Assembly (NCBI GenBank): GCA_030737875.1
Contig: CM060912.1
Location: 206,535,231-206,599,230 of the forward strand
Source: Allium sativum
Taxonomy: Eukaryota > Streptophyta > Magnoliopsida > Asparagales > Amaryllidaceae
Length of the DNA: 64,000 nucleotides
Reading direction: 5' to 3'
Shown: positions 43,492 to 55,740 of the stretch, in pieces
Numbering within the stretch: position 1 is the stretch's first letter
Layout of the letters: the number at the start of each line of letters is the position of its first letter
The notes under the pieces: model-generated
What the model was told of the DNA's origin: nothing
Databases searched by the model: none
Seen by the model: the letters and a program-made list of their open reading frames with translations, nothing else
Program-made: the position numbers and the translations under genes

Positions 43492-44677
43492 AGTAGGTTG
43501 ACAAGTCACTGCCAGGTTATAGCACGTGCCATCACTTCATATGGTCAACTAGCATCATTCCTCCCTTCAATGCATCTGTACAAATGGTGCTTTAAGAGAT
43601 TGGCATTGCACCCTTCCAAATGCATCTCAGAGTTTATACGATGCTCACATTCTTGTATTTCTATTTATGTGGACTTTTAGACGTCCACCCTATTTAGTCA
43701 AGCTAACATTTCCTTTTCATCATGAGAAGGCAAGATTATCCTACCTTTGTCCTTGTCGAAGCGTAGCAGAACCGCAAGCTTATGTTGAATGCTTATACCA
43801 AGATGTATACTTTCAAGAATCATTTCTTTTTTGTCTGCTACTAGAAAAATTGATAGGTTGTGGGCTTATGGAGGTAAGCGTTTGGGTTGTTTGGTATTTG
43901 TTCGAATATAAGTCCTAGAATTTTGACTAAACTTGTATTTTCTCGTAGATCTGCCTGCTCCAATGAAATATGCTCCTCATGCGACGACCTTAAACGATTT
44001 GAGGGGAGTCCCATCATAGGAGAAAGAAAGGAGTTTCTTAATGAATGATGAATTTCCACCCAGATTTAGCTTGCTACATCCAATGATTCCCCATGAAGTT
44101 CTGTCCCTCATTCTCTTAGGGTCAACACCTATTCTACTTCAGTATCCTAAGGCGCTGGAAGCAGAACTCATGTAGAGGAGGGCATGTTAGGGGAGTCATC
44201 TAGGTATGAAATCTCTAGATGCTGAATAGGGAAGATCCTATCGAACAAGTAAGAATGTCTCAAATTTCAGAAGATGAAGATGAAAAGATTGTCGATGGGG
44301 CAAAGCCATGGTTTCTTACATTGGAGGAAGGATAAATTTAAGAGAGATGAGAGGGAGACTCTAGGGATGAAGGGAGTGAGTCCGAGGAAGAATATGTTGA
44401 GTCATTTAGTTAAATGCTAGGAGTACGCCTGGTACATTAGGATGGTAAAATTTTCAAGAGTACAACTATTGATGTTTACTAGCCCATGGGTCCTATTTCT
44501 TAAGGTGAGTATAATACTAGAGCTTTCGATGATTTGAGCGACATCTACACTACTCCAAGTGAAATCATTGAAGATCCATTAACACCAATAAGTTAAGTTT
44601 TAATTTTTACGCTGGGTACATGACATCAGAATCCATACAAGCTTCAATGCATAAGGAATCTCAGTTCGTAGGGATAT
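43492..44677 (+). pseudogene. Decayed 3' part of a Tat element, N-terminal part of its extra ORF
   Basis: The left portion (43492-44200) shows no recognisable gene. From about 44260 to 44590 a plus-strand frame with several stops has an acidic stretch (DSRDEGSESEEEYVESFS) and then DDLSDIYTTPSEIIEDPLTP. This order, acidic head then conserved hydrophobic block, is like the N-terminus of extra ORFs in Tat elements. Element C interrupts what follows. The matching coiled-coil part lies right of element C at 55740-56619. Confidence 0.4.
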
Positions 44678-47347
44678 TGTATCACCCCGCAATTCTAACA
44701 ACACTATAACGATAAACTAAGGAATACTTAATTAAATATTGAGAATTAAGTAAAAAGGACTGCTCCATTGCATTCATCTCGGAATTCTGCTTAAGATAGA
44801 CACCAAGTTTGCGTAAAACAGGCATTGTATGAAGAAGATATTAAGGTTTGAAGTTTGTATACGCACAAGAAAATTTTATATATACAAAACAATTCAAAAT
44901 CTGAAACGCGGGATAGGGCGGGAGTTCGGCCCGTTAAGGGTCGACCCCATAAAGGGGCTGTCGACCCCTATGTAGACCGCTGTGTCAACACACTAAGGGG
45001 GGGTCGACCCCCATACAGATTTATGCAGATTCTCGGTTCTAAACGTGGACTGAATTCTTGGCTTAGTTCGTTGACCTTAGGCTATAAAAGAGGACCTCAT
45101 TCTCATTGTTTTATTCACCAAAAACAATGGAGAAAATGAGGTGCTGCCCCAACTTAGTTTGATCTAGATATTCTTCTTCAACAACAAATTATACGAATTC
45201 AAAGATCTGTGCTACACCATCTACAATTAATCTTCTGTTCTTTAGATCCAATCACAGTGAATTTATGTTGCTTTTAGATATAAACACATAAAATGTAATC
45301 TTGGCATGTTTATAAGTTTGGATCTAAGCCTATGTCTATTATTAACCTGAATCATAATAGATCTGCCATTACTTGTACACCGGATCTATTGATTAGTGCC
45401 TATATACCTATTCATGATATCCCTATTATGTTAGTTTGCCTAATTATGTCATCATATGCCAGTTTTATTTACTATAACTATTCTTGTTCTCTCTTCTCCC
45501 TTTTTGTTTTATAGCTAGGCTACCTTTGAGACTAGACCTATCGCTGAAATATGCGAACGCACGAATTTAGGAATGACTGATTTGGGGCATAGTTAATAAT
45601 GTAAACATGATTTGGAAATTTGGGCATAATTTGTACCTTGAGCCAAAATTTGAGATTTTGGGGTATAATCTGTATCTTGATCTAAACCTTAGTTTGGGGC
45701 ATAACTTGTATCGTAGATCGGACGGCATTTGGGGCATAATGAACATGATAATTGGCCAGTAATGAAAATGCCTAGATTTACTGTAGTTAGAAACTGTAAC
45801 CGCGCTTAGACACGAGGTTAGATTATACTTGTGGTAGAAGTCTGCCTGGAACCGCCCGACAAATCCAGCGACCACAAGTGGTAAGTCTAATGTGAGGGGT
45901 CTAAGTGCATAAACGTACACGTGACGACGCTAAGACACGAGGTTAAGTCCGACTTATGGAAGAAGTCTGCCCGGACCCAACCGGCACATCCAACATCCAC
46001 AAGTGGTACACTTAATATGGGATCCCGAGCGCAGTAATAACCATAAATGAATGGATGATGATGAACTTGTAATACTTAAACTTTTTGAATCTATAAGGAT
46101 TACATGAACCTGTTAACTTGAGTAGGGGTTAAGTAGACTTGCTTGAATCAGTAGGAGGGTTAAGTTAATCTTGTTAGTTATGTGGGGACGGGTTATACAT
46201 TTGAACCCGACAACCTGTTGGGGTTATGCAACCCTGTTAAACTGGTGTGCATAACCTATGGAAATCCTACTAGTGGGGATGCAAGCCTAAGGGGAAGCTT
46301 GTGTCATATGGAGTGTATGACCCGTTTTAGTCAGTAACCCATCTTGGTATCAAACGGGAAATCCCGAACTAGGTCGGGGTCAGGGCACGCTTACTGGTAT
46401 GATTATAAGAGGTCACTTGAGTAAGGGTGTTGACGGCGCATTCCAATGGAGTCATATGCATGCATGGGTCTGCTTGCTAGGGAAGATAAGACGCTGTGAC
46501 ATCAGTGGATATGGTTGTGCACATCTTGGAAACAAACGGTTGCCACTTTAGGAAGTGATACATCCTACTATGGGGCCATCATAAGGTATCTACGAGTTAG
46601 GGAGCCAATCGATTGGGGGTAGTAATTAATGTACATCTAGTCTTGCTTGTTTAGGAGTATGTTCTTGTCATTGGGGGTTAACACCTGTCAGTTCTATTGA
46701 GCTACCTGTTATTGTATGGGGTAAAACCTCTCACTAAAAGTACACCTAAGTCTACCATCTTGTACTTGTTGGGATCATCTTGTTCTTGTTATACGTATTG
46801 GTGCAGAGAAAAGTATTAGAGAAGCACAATGCATGTTCTGTTCTGTTTATCCGATTTACCTTGTTATACATGCCTTAACATATGCCTGTCATGATGCTTT
46901 TACTTATTTATATGCTAAAATTAACTAGACTTGCCAGACTTTTTATCCGACCCATTTTGTTTCCTCTTCTTTCTCTTCCGTTTCCCCCAGGTTCTCAGGG
47001 TGGGAATACTCAAGCTTAATCAGGAATTTTCTTTTCTTCTTGGAGCTGCTTAGTAGTATTGCTCGATTTCGTATTTGCTATACTATGGCTATATTTTGGG
47101 GATTATGCTCTTTTTATGTATTACTGTACACTGATGATGATTTTTGTACAAGGCAGAAGTTTTATGTTTTCAGTATTCCAGACTTATTATGTAATTTGGT
47201 TTGAACTATGAAGCTTTTCTGTTTAATAAAGTTTTAATTCTGTTGTTATTTTATACCTATCTTGTAATGTTTCTATTTACCTATAACGCTTCAGAAAACT
47301 TAATGCATTCTGACAAAGAGTGACATTAACAGACGTAGGGTGTCACA
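44678..47347 (+). repeat. 5' LTR of element C
   Basis: 2670 bp. It contains a GTCGACCCC cluster (about 44936-45015), which ends about 66 bp upstream of a TATA box (GCTATAAAAG, 45081-45090). Large parts match the 3' LTR nearly base for base, including the ACACGAGGTTA and CACAAGTGGTA blocks. Confidence 0.9.
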
Positions 47348-47349
47348 TT

Positions 47350-47361
47350 TGTTATCAGAGC
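47350..47361 (+). other. Primer binding site of element C (tRNA-Met type, one mutation)
   Basis: TGTTATCAGAGC, two bases after the LTR end. The consensus for plant initiator tRNA-Met priming is TGGTATCAGAGC, so the third base is changed. Confidence 0.85.
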
Positions 47362-47524
47362 TGAAGGTTACCAGATCGGATAAAAAAAATTGAAAATTGT
47401 TTTCAAAAAGGTTTTAAAAAAATCATTTTCAAAAGAAAAGTCTGTTTTGAAAAACATATTCCCCAAAGCCATAGGAAATATCTTTTGATTCTCTATTTTA
47501 ATCTCTTTTCCTTTTCTTTTCAGC

Positions 47525-48440
47525 ATGTCTGGGGAACCTAATATTCCTGAGGGCGTACAGATACCAGCTTGGTTTCGTAGGTATCTGGAGGCTATGGCAC
47601 CTTACGAGGGCCAAGCAGGCGCCCCTCCCCTAGCTGCAACCACTGTTCCTCCTCCGTCTTCGCGTGTTGATAATTTCTCTAAGATATGCAAAGGTTTATA
47701 TGCTATGGGCGGGAAGCCATTTCGAGGAACTAAGACTTTCGTAGAGGCAAGGAATTGGCTTAAAGAGACGGAGGATTTGTTTGGAATTTTCGAAGTGATG
47801 ATCGTAGGAAGATCCAGTTAGCCGCTTGGCAGCTGGAAGATGAGGCTTCATTCTGGTGGGAAGTGACACAAGCTGGACGTCCAGTGGAGACTTAGGAGGA
47901 TTTCCTATAGAGATTTGAAATGAAGTTTCTTTCTCAAGCTGAGCAAAGTATGCAAATGGAAAGGTTTTTGCTTTTAAGCAAGGAGGCATGTTTGTTAGAA
48001 AGTGTGATAATAAGTTTAATCAATTGGCGAGGTTTGGTTTGGAACTAGTAAATACCCCGCACAAGAAAGCTTTGAGGTTTGCTAGAGGAGAATCCTCTCC
48101 TTGGGTTAGCTATGTCTCATATTTTGATGGGAGCAACTTTTAAGAAACTCGTTGATATGGCATTAATGCATGAGTAAGATAAAGGTGAAAAGAAAGAGGC
48201 TAAGGTTGAGGAAACACAAAATAAGAAAGTGTGGCCCAAGAAAGAACAACAGCAACAAAAAAAAGGGCGGTAAGAATGGCAAAGCTCGAGATAAGAGGAA
48301 ATGTCAACATTGCGAACGCAAGGGTCATGTGATCAAAGATTGCAAGAAAATAAAGAATGCTTATTTTCATTGTGGAGAGGTCTGACATCTTGTTAAGGAT
48401 TGCCCGAAGAAGCAAGGACAGGGTCAATGGGCAGGATCTT
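47525..48440 (+). pseudogene. Gag of element C with zinc knuckle
   Basis: It begins MSGEPNIPEGVQIPAWF in a good start context. It proceeds through FSKICKGLYAMGGKPFRGTK and ARNWLKETEDLFGIFEV to a frameshift near 47815, then LAAWQLEDEASFWWE in another frame. These are the capsid landmarks of chromovirus gag. The lysine-rich C-terminus has a CCHC knuckle CQHCERKGHVIKDC (48302-48343). A second, damaged knuckle (YFHCGEV, a stop, HLVKDC) follows. Several stops (for example near 47893) make it non-functional. Confidence 0.88.
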
Positions 48441-48928
48441 ATGGAGGGCAGGTCCATGCTCTCGTCGCCAGTGCGCCGGATATAGGTAGGAAAGTTTCAG
48501 TTGAAGGTTTGATTTATCTTTCCAATCATCCAGTTAGAACTCTTTTTTATTCTGGCGCTTCGCATTCTTTTATATCTGATTCTATGGTTGAGTCTCTGCA
48601 CTTTAGTACTAGTATGGTTTTGGATCCCGTTGTTGTCTCAAACCCCATTAGGGGTACGGCTCATCTGCCTATGATTTGTCGGGGTTTGAGAATATTTGTG
48701 TCAGGCATCGTGTTTGAATGCGATGCATATGTGCTTGGTTTCATGGGATATGGTTTGATTCTAGGGATGGATTGGCTAGCCATGTATGGTGCCATTCCAG
48801 ATTGTGAGAGGAGGGTCTTTAGACTTTTGACTTTCCATGGGAGGACCCTCGAGATTTCTTGTGACCCTAAGGGGTCTGTCATGCTTAGTTTCCTAGAGTC
48901 GCTTGATGCATTTATCGATGATCTATGA
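48441..48928 (+). pseudogene. Aspartic protease of element C, catalytic aspartate lost
   Basis: The reading frame 48509-48928 is open for 139 codons and contains the retropepsin loop as LFYSGASHSFIS. The family has D-S-G-A, so the active-site aspartate is replaced by tyrosine (codon 48548-48550, a single base change from GAT). The later GLILGMDWLAMYGA block, typical of plant gypsy protease, is intact. The frame passes into the RT linker after FIDDL. Confidence 0.85.
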
Positions 48929-49719
48929 TCTATACCAGTAGTCTGTGAGTATCCTGATGTTTTTGAGGAGGTTCGAGGCTTACCTTCGAGGCGCAAGATT
49001 GATTTCCGCATATACTTGGTGGACAATGCAAAGCCAGTTGCATTGCCTGTGCGCCACATGGATCCAAGAGAAAGGAGGGAGCTCAACAAGCAAGTAAGGA
49101 AGATACTTGAAAAATGGTTTATTAGGAGAAGAATATTTGAATAGGGTGCTCCAGTGGTATTCGCTACTAAGGCGGATGGTTCGCTTCGCTTATGTGTGGA
49201 TTATAGAGAGTTGAATAAACTCACTAAGAAGAATAGGCACCCACTTCCGAGGATAGGTGATCTGTTTGACCAGCTTGTTGGTGCATCTGTTTTCTATTAG
49301 TTAGACTTGGCCATGAGGTTTCATCAGTTGAGGGCGGCCAAGCACAGTATAGACAAAACCACTTTTAGAACTCCAAATGATTTCTTCGAGTGGCTGTCAT
49401 GCCTTTTGGGTTGACAAATGCACCCACTTATTTTGTTGATCTGATGATTAGGGTGTTTCTGGAGTTTCTAAATAAGTTCATTGTGGTTTTTGTCGATGAC
49501 ATCTTGATTTTCTCAAAGAATGAAGAAGAGCATGCCCTACATTTGAGGGAGGTTATGAAAACTATGTGAGCACCAGCTTAAGGCGAAATTCTCCAAATGT
49601 CATTTTTGGTGAAAAGAAGTGATATTTCTAGGGCATGTGGTCTCTAAAGATGGGATAGCAGTAGATCCCGCAAGGTAGTTGCAGTTCAAGATTGGTAGAT
49701 CCTAAAGAATGTAATAGAG
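48929..49719 (+). pseudogene. Reverse transcriptase of element C
   Basis: It starts with the linker CEYPDVFEEVRGLPSRRKIDF. The RT blocks follow: [59 protein letters not shown], then FVDDILIFS with both aspartates kept (codons at 49495-49500). Stops at about 49141-49143 and 49298-49300 and frameshifts near 49395, 49570 and 49670 break it. Confidence 0.88.
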
Positions 49720-50280
49720 GTGGGGAGTTTTCTTGGATTAGCAGGCTATTGTAGGAAGTTCATTAAGGACTTCGCAAAGATATCAGCCACACTCACCAGA
49801 CTAACGAAGAAGAATCTGACATTTTCTCGGGATATAGATTGTGACAATGCTTTTCAGCGATTGAAGAGGGCTCTGACAATAGCCCCAATCTTGACCTTGC
49901 CTGATGGGAACAAGGTGTTCACAGTATACACTAATGCATGTGGTATAGGGCTTGGTGCAGTTTTGATGCAAGAGGGAAGGGTAGTATGTTATGGAGGTAG
50001 ACAACTAAGAGTTCATGAGAAGAACTACCCTACCCATGACTTAAAGTTAGCTGCCATAGTATTCTCGCTTAAGACTTGGCTCCATTATCTACTAGGAGAG
50101 AAGTTCTAGTTGTACACCGATCATAAATCTCTCAAGTACTTGTTCTCGCAGAAGGATCTTAATTTACGGCAACAAAGATGGATGGAGTTCCTAGAGTCCT
50201 ATGACTTTGAGATCGCTTACACCCTGGCAAAGGTAATATGGTGGCAGATGCATTGAGTAGGCAAAGGATGACATTGAGTC
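49720..50280 (+). pseudogene. RT connection and RNase H of element C, catalytic residue changed
   Basis: The open stretch 49720-50109 has [20 protein letters not shown] and the RNase H start [14 protein letters not shown]. The normal motif is YTDA, so the first RNase H aspartate is an asparagine (codon 49933-49935). [19 protein letters not shown] is intact. After a stop at about 50107-50109, [16 protein letters not shown] and a damaged DALSRQ region follow. Confidence 0.85.
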
Positions 50281-51599
50281 CTCTGTTTGTGGACAGGAAA
50301 AGCTTGGAGTTTATATCGAATTTTGATTTTAGACCCTCCACCGAGTTTACACCTGGTTTATTGGCATCATTAGAGGTGCGACTACTCTGTTGGACCAGAT
50401 ATGGACTTCACAGCGAGAGGACCCACAACTAGCAGATATCTCGGATAGTCTCAGTAGAGGGGAGACTTCTAGTCACCTCAGTAGATATTCCACGGACAAT
50501 AGAGCGTGGTTGTGACAAGATAGAAGGCTTTGTTTTCCCCGACTTGGGAGTATGTTGAAGACAATCCTTGAGGAAGCCCATCATTCTAAGATAACTATTC
50601 ATCCAGGCGGTGATAAGATGTACAGAGATATGAAGAGTGTTTTCTTTTGGGCTAGGATAAAGAAAGATGTAGTGGAATTTGTTTCTCGATGTTTGATTTT
50701 CCAGCAAGTCAAAGCTGAGCAGAAGAAGCCCGGTGGTTTACTTCATCATTTGGAAGTCCCACAGTGGAAGTAGGAGAGCGTCTCTATGGATTTCATCGAT
50801 TGGTTGCCTAAATCAAGGAACAGCAACACCAGTATTTGAGTTATAGTTGACAGGCTTACGAAGAGCGCTCATATTATCCCTGTTAAGAACAAGAGGATAG
50901 CAGCATGGTTGACAACAGTTTATCTTTGTGTGATAGTCCATCTGCATAGAGTACCTTCCAGTATTGTGGGTGATCGTGACCTCATTTTCACAAGTGAGTT
51001 TTAGTGGAGCTTACAAGAGGCATTAGGTACACGGTTGTGTTTAAGCACCGCTTATCACCCACAGACCGATGGACAGACGGAAAGGGTGAATGGAGTCCTT
51101 GAGGATCTTTTAAGACTGTGTATCCTAGACTTGGGAGGGACTTGGGAAGAGCATCTTCCTTTAGCAGAGTTCGCCTACAACAACAGTTACCAGGCTAGTA
51201 TTGGCATGGAACCCTTCGAAGCAATGTACGGACGACCCTGTAGATCACCGACTTGTTGGTGGAAAACTATAGAAAGGCTTCTACTTGGACCTGAGATGTT
51301 TAGAGAAACTTCAAAAAAGATTGATCTTATCCGCAAGCGCATGAAGACAGCTCAGGACAGGCAGAAGTCCTACGTAGATGGAAGAAGGACTGACATTGAG
51401 TTTGAGGTGGGGGACATGTTTTTCATCAAGGTATCACCTTTGAGGAATGTAGTTCGTTTTGGATCTATAGGGAAATTGGCACCAAGGTTTGTAGGGCCAT
51501 TTCTGATAACAGAAAGGATTGGCCAAATGGCCTATAGAATAAAGCTACCAGAGAGACTATCCGGCGTTCATGATGTTTTCCATGTTTCTCATTTATGAA
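50281..51599 (+). pseudogene. Integrase of element C, DD35E residues all present
   Basis: The zinc domain (HHSKITIHPGGDKMYRDMKS ... RCLIFQQVKAEQ) has lost its last cysteine. The catalytic D (SMDFID, 50789-50791), D (GDRDLIF, 50972-50974) and E (QTERVNG, 51080-51082) are kept, with 35 residues between the last two. Stops at about 50770 and 50838 and a frameshift near 51000 interrupt the core. The C-terminal half is open from 51035 to 51598 and includes [40 protein letters not shown] and a GKLAPRFVGPF-type GPY/F block. Confidence 0.9.
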
Positions 51600-51870
51600 A
51601 GTGCTTCCATGATATCGCAGAAGCAGTTGAACGAGTATGCTTGAGGAAGTAGAGGTGGAACGGGAGGCGACAATTAGACAAGTTCCTACCCTTATTCCTG
51701 GATTAGAGGTTAAGAAGCCATGCAACCGAGAGGTCAAGTTGATGAAAGTTCAGTTGGGAGATGTCCATGAGGATGCAACTTGGGAGACTGAAGACAAGAT
51801 TCACGCTTCGTACCCTTTTCTCTTCAAGGGTATGTTCTTAGCTTCTTTTTCCAAAGCTTTTATTCATGCT
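51600..51870 (+). pseudogene. Chromodomain-like C-terminus of element C
   Basis: After a frameshift at about 51600, the frame 51637-51933 reads VQLGDVHEDATWETEDKIHASYPFLF. The ATWE-E-x-x-xx-YPxLF end is the usual tail of chromovirus polyproteins and helps target chromatin. Upstream, KQPCNREVKL-type aromatic positions of a full chromodomain are poorly conserved, as is common in Tekay-like elements. Confidence 0.7.
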
Positions 51871-52412
51871 TGTTTCTATTGTTTGAGTATATCCATCGAT
51901 CAGATCTTCGACCTTTATGTAGGAAACCTATGAATGTAAACATGTGTTTGAGACATGTTATGTTTGATGGATGCAAGTGTTCGCTAGTGATTGCTCGTGG
52001 ATGCATATACACACACATTAGGCACCAGATCGGCTCAATCACTCTCATACTGCATATGAATGTGAGTACATTTTTTTTTAATGGATGAAAGTGGGTGTAT
52101 CATCATGTGTATGTTGCATTTGAATGAATGATTATGCACACATATAGAACTTACATGTTATAATAGGATTATTTGCATACATGTTGGATTCATGGCACTA
52201 ATATACATTTCATTAAGGAGGTTAACCGAATCAGTAGGCTGCCTGATCTTTCGCATTAGTATAAGGACACATACACACACCTTTGCATATGTTCATATAA
52301 GCATTAGGAATATTTTAAGGACAATGGACGCCTATGACTGATCGATAAGTAGATGGGTGATGGATGTTAGGATATGCATTCTCCTTAACTTGGAGATTTC
52401 AGGGACGAAATC
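51871..52412 (+). other. 3' untranslated region of element C
   Basis: No coding signal. AT-rich, with several ATGTTATAA and ACACACA words. It leads to the polypurine tract at 52413-52429. Confidence 0.6.
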
Positions 52413-52429
52413 CTTTAAGTAGGGGAGAA
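52413..52429 (+). other. Polypurine tract of element C
   Basis: AAGTAGGGGAGAA precedes TGTAACACCCC, the canonical polypurine tract and LTR junction of chromoviruses. Confidence 0.9.
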
Positions 52430-55252
52430 TGTAACACCCCATAATTCTAATAACACTATAATGATAAACTCAGGAATACTTAATTAAATGTTAGGAATTA
52501 AGTAAAGCGGACTGCGCCATTGCGTTCGTCTCGGAATTCTTCTTAAGATAGACGCCAAAGTTTGCGTAAAACGGACATCGTATAAAGAAGATATTAAGGT
52601 ACAGAACAATTCAAGATAGTTCAAATAAATTCAAAATCAGAAACACGGGGTAGGGTGGGAGTTCGACCCGTTAGGGGTCGAGCCCGGTCCCCATGGGTGT
52701 CGACCCCGGTCCCCATGGGTGTCGACCCCGGTCCCAATAGGTGTCGACCCATGGGTCGACCTTATAAAGGGGGTGTCGACCCCTGTGTCGACACACTAAG
52801 GGGGGTCGACCCCATACGAATCTGGGCAAATTCTCAGTTCTGAATGTGGACTGAATTCTTGGCTTAGTTCTTTGACCTTAGGCTATAAATAAGACCACAT
52901 TCTCATTGTTTTGTTCACTAAAAAAATGGAGACAACGAGGTGCTGCCCCAATTTAGTTTAATATAGCCTGTTCTTCTTCTTCAACAAGTTATACCAATTT
53001 AGAGATTTGTGCTACGTCATCTACAATTAATCGTCTATTCTTTAGATCCAATCATAGCGAGTTTATGTTGCTTTTAGATATAAACACCTAAAATGTAATC
53101 TTGACATGTTTATAAGTTTGGACCTAAGCCTATGTCTGTTACTAACCTGAATCATAACAGATCCGCCATGACTTATACACCTGATCTATTAACTAGTGCC
53201 TATATGCCTATTCATGATATCCCTATTATGTTAGTTTGCCTAATTATGTCATCATATGCCAGTTTTATTTACTATGCCTATTCTTGTTCTCTCGTCTCCC
53301 CTTTTCCCTTTTTGTTTTTATAGATAGGCTACCTTCGAGCCTAGAACTATTGCTAAAATACGCGAACGCATGAATTTGGGAATAATTAATTTGGGGCATA
53401 GTTAATACTGTAAACATGATTGGGAAATTTGGGCATAATTTGTACCTTGAGCCAAAATTTGAGATTTTGGGGCATAATCTGTGTCTTGATCTAAACCTTA
53501 GTCCGGGGCATAACTTGTATCATAGATCAGACAGGATTTGGGGCATAATGAACATGGTAATTGGCTAGTAATGAAAATGCCTAGATTTATAGTAATCAGT
53601 TACTGAAACCACGCTTAGACACGAGGTTAGATTACACTTGTAGTAAAAGTCTACCTGGAACTGCCCGACAAATCCAGCGACCACAAGTGGTAAATCTAAT
53701 GTGAGGGGTCTAAGTGCATAAATGTACACGTGACGGCACTAGGACACGAGGTCAAGTCCGACTTGTGGAAGAAGTCTGCTTGGACCCAACCGGCACATCC
53801 AGCATCCACAAGTGGTAGACTTAATATAGGAGGTCGAGCACAGTAATAACCATGAATGAATGAATGGTGATGAACTTGTAATACTTAACCTGTTTGAATC
53901 CATAAGGATTACATGAACCTATTAACTTAAGTAGGGGTTAAGTAGACTTGCTTGAATCATTGGGAGGGTTAAGTTAATCTTGTTAATTATGTGGGGACGG
54001 GTTATACATATGAACCCGACAAACTTAACCTGTTGGGGTTATGAAATCTTGTTAAACTGGTAGGCATAACCTATGGAAATCCTAATAGTGGAGATGCAAG
54101 CCTAAGGGGAAGCTTGTATCATCTGGAGTGTGGGACCCGTTTCAATTAGTAAACCATTTTGGTATTAAACGGGAATCCCGAACTAGGTCGGGGTCAGGGC
54201 ACGCTTACTGAGCTGATTATAAGAGGTCACTTGAGTGAGGGTGTTGACGGTGCGTTCCAACGGAATCATGTGCATGCATGGGTCCTCTTGATAGGGAAGA
54301 TAAGATGTTGTGACATCAGTGGATATGGTTGTGCACATCTTGTAAAGAAATGGTTGCCACTTTAGGAAGTGATACATCCTACCATGGGGCCAACACAGGG
54401 TATCTATGAGTTAGAGAGTTGATCAATTGGGGTAGTAATTAGGGTACATCTAGTCTTGCTTGTTTAGGAACCCGTTCTTCTCGTTGAGGGTTAATACATG
54501 TCAGTTCTATTAGGCTACCTGTTATTGTATGAGGGTAAAACCTCTCACTAGAAGTACACCTAGGTCTACCATCTTGTACTTGTTGGGATCATCTTGTTCT
54601 TGTTATAATAGTAGTGGTGCAAAGAAAAGTCTTAGAGAAGCGCAATGCATGTTCGGTTCTTTTTATCTGGTTTACCTTGTTATACCTGCCTTATGACGCT
54701 GTTATCTCTCTCCAACTTATATGCCTGTCCTAATGCTTTTACTTCTTTATATGCTAAAAGTAATTGGACTTGCTAGCTTTTTGTCTGGCCCATTTTGTTT
54801 CCTCTTCTTTCTCTTCCATTCCCCCCATCCCTCCCCAGGTTCTCAGGGTGGGAATACTCAAGCTTGAGGGTTCTTCTTTTCTTCTTGGAGCTGCTTAGAT
54901 GTATTGCTCAATTTCGTATTTGCTATAACATGGCTATATTTTGGGGATTATGCTCTTTTTATGTAATATTGTACTCTGATGATGATTTTTGTACATGGCA
55001 GAAGTTTTATGTTTTATTTATTCTGTACTCTGATGATGATTTTTGTACATGGCAGAAGTTTTATGTTTTATGTATTCCAGACTTATTATGTAATTGGGTT
55101 TGAACCACGAAGATTTTCTATTTAATGAAGTTTAAATTCCGCTATTATTTTATATCTGTCTTGTAATGTTTCTATTTCTGTTTACCTATAACGCTTCACG
55201 AAACTTAATGCATTCTAATAAAGAGTGACATTAATGGACGTGGGGTGTCACA
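52430..55252 (+). repeat. 3' LTR of element C
   Basis: 2823 bp, about 150 bp longer than the 5' LTR. Two internal expansions account for much of it. One is a 22-bp unit (GACCCCGGTCCCCATGGGTGTC) in three tandem copies at 52680-52745. The other is a 54-bp duplication at 54971-55078 (GTACTCTGATGATGATTTTT unit) that is single in the 5' LTR. The TATA box is at 52884-52891, about 70 bp after the GTCGACC cluster. Confidence 0.9.
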
Positions 55253-55740
55253 GATACCGTGGTTTAAACAATACATCACACAGTCTTACGATCACCAACA
55301 CTATCACTAACACTTTTCCCTTTATCAGCATTTTTTTAACTCGATTTGTTTACTGTTCTCTAGATGATTATATGGGTCGCGGTTAATTTTAGAGCTAGCA
55401 TACCTTAGGAGCGTTCGCTCCCACAGGCACCCTTTCGACCTTCCCTCCTCGCTTAAAAATAAAAGAGGAAATGAGAAGGTGAAAAATAATGCAAGGAACA
55501 TGATAGGTGGGAGAGAAAGAAAACCAAGGAGGAAGGGAGATATAGAAAGAGAGCAAAAAGGAGAGAACTGTAAAGGTAAGAAGGCTGTCAAGGGTGAAGA
55601 GCCTTCAGAGCTCCCCTAAGTGGATTAGAGTTCTTTCGAACATTGACAAACTCTAGCCAGATCTGAAGCTGAGATGTCAATTTATGTCAGTCCCTCGAGT
55701 ACAACTCCCATTACTACCGCCGTCTAGACCATTGCTGTTA
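55253..55740 (+). other. Tat-element spacer right of element C
   Basis: No recognised coding sequence. Contains purine-rich stretches (55450-55580) that give a shadow ORF on the minus strand. Probably an intron or interdomain spacer of the extra ORF. Confidence 0.3.

Larger units (their letters stand above)
44678..55252 (+). mobile_element. Element C: Tekay-like chromovirus with both LTRs
   Basis: LTRs 44678-47347 and 52430-55252 share TGTAACACCCC/TGTCACA termini (the first is mutated to TGTATCACCCC). Flanks are GATAT (44673-44677) and GATAC (55253-55257), a target duplication with one mismatch. The primer site is tRNA-Met-like. Gag, protease, RT, RNase H, integrase and a C-terminal ATWETED motif are in the usual order, all on the plus strand and broken by stops and frameshifts. 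Total length is 10,575 bp. Confidence 0.92.

Noticed and set aside
43841..44059. Minus-strand ORF of 72 codons as an upstream exon of the 36302-36605 segment
   Set aside because: No similarity or splice evidence joins them, and the region shows no other coding signal.
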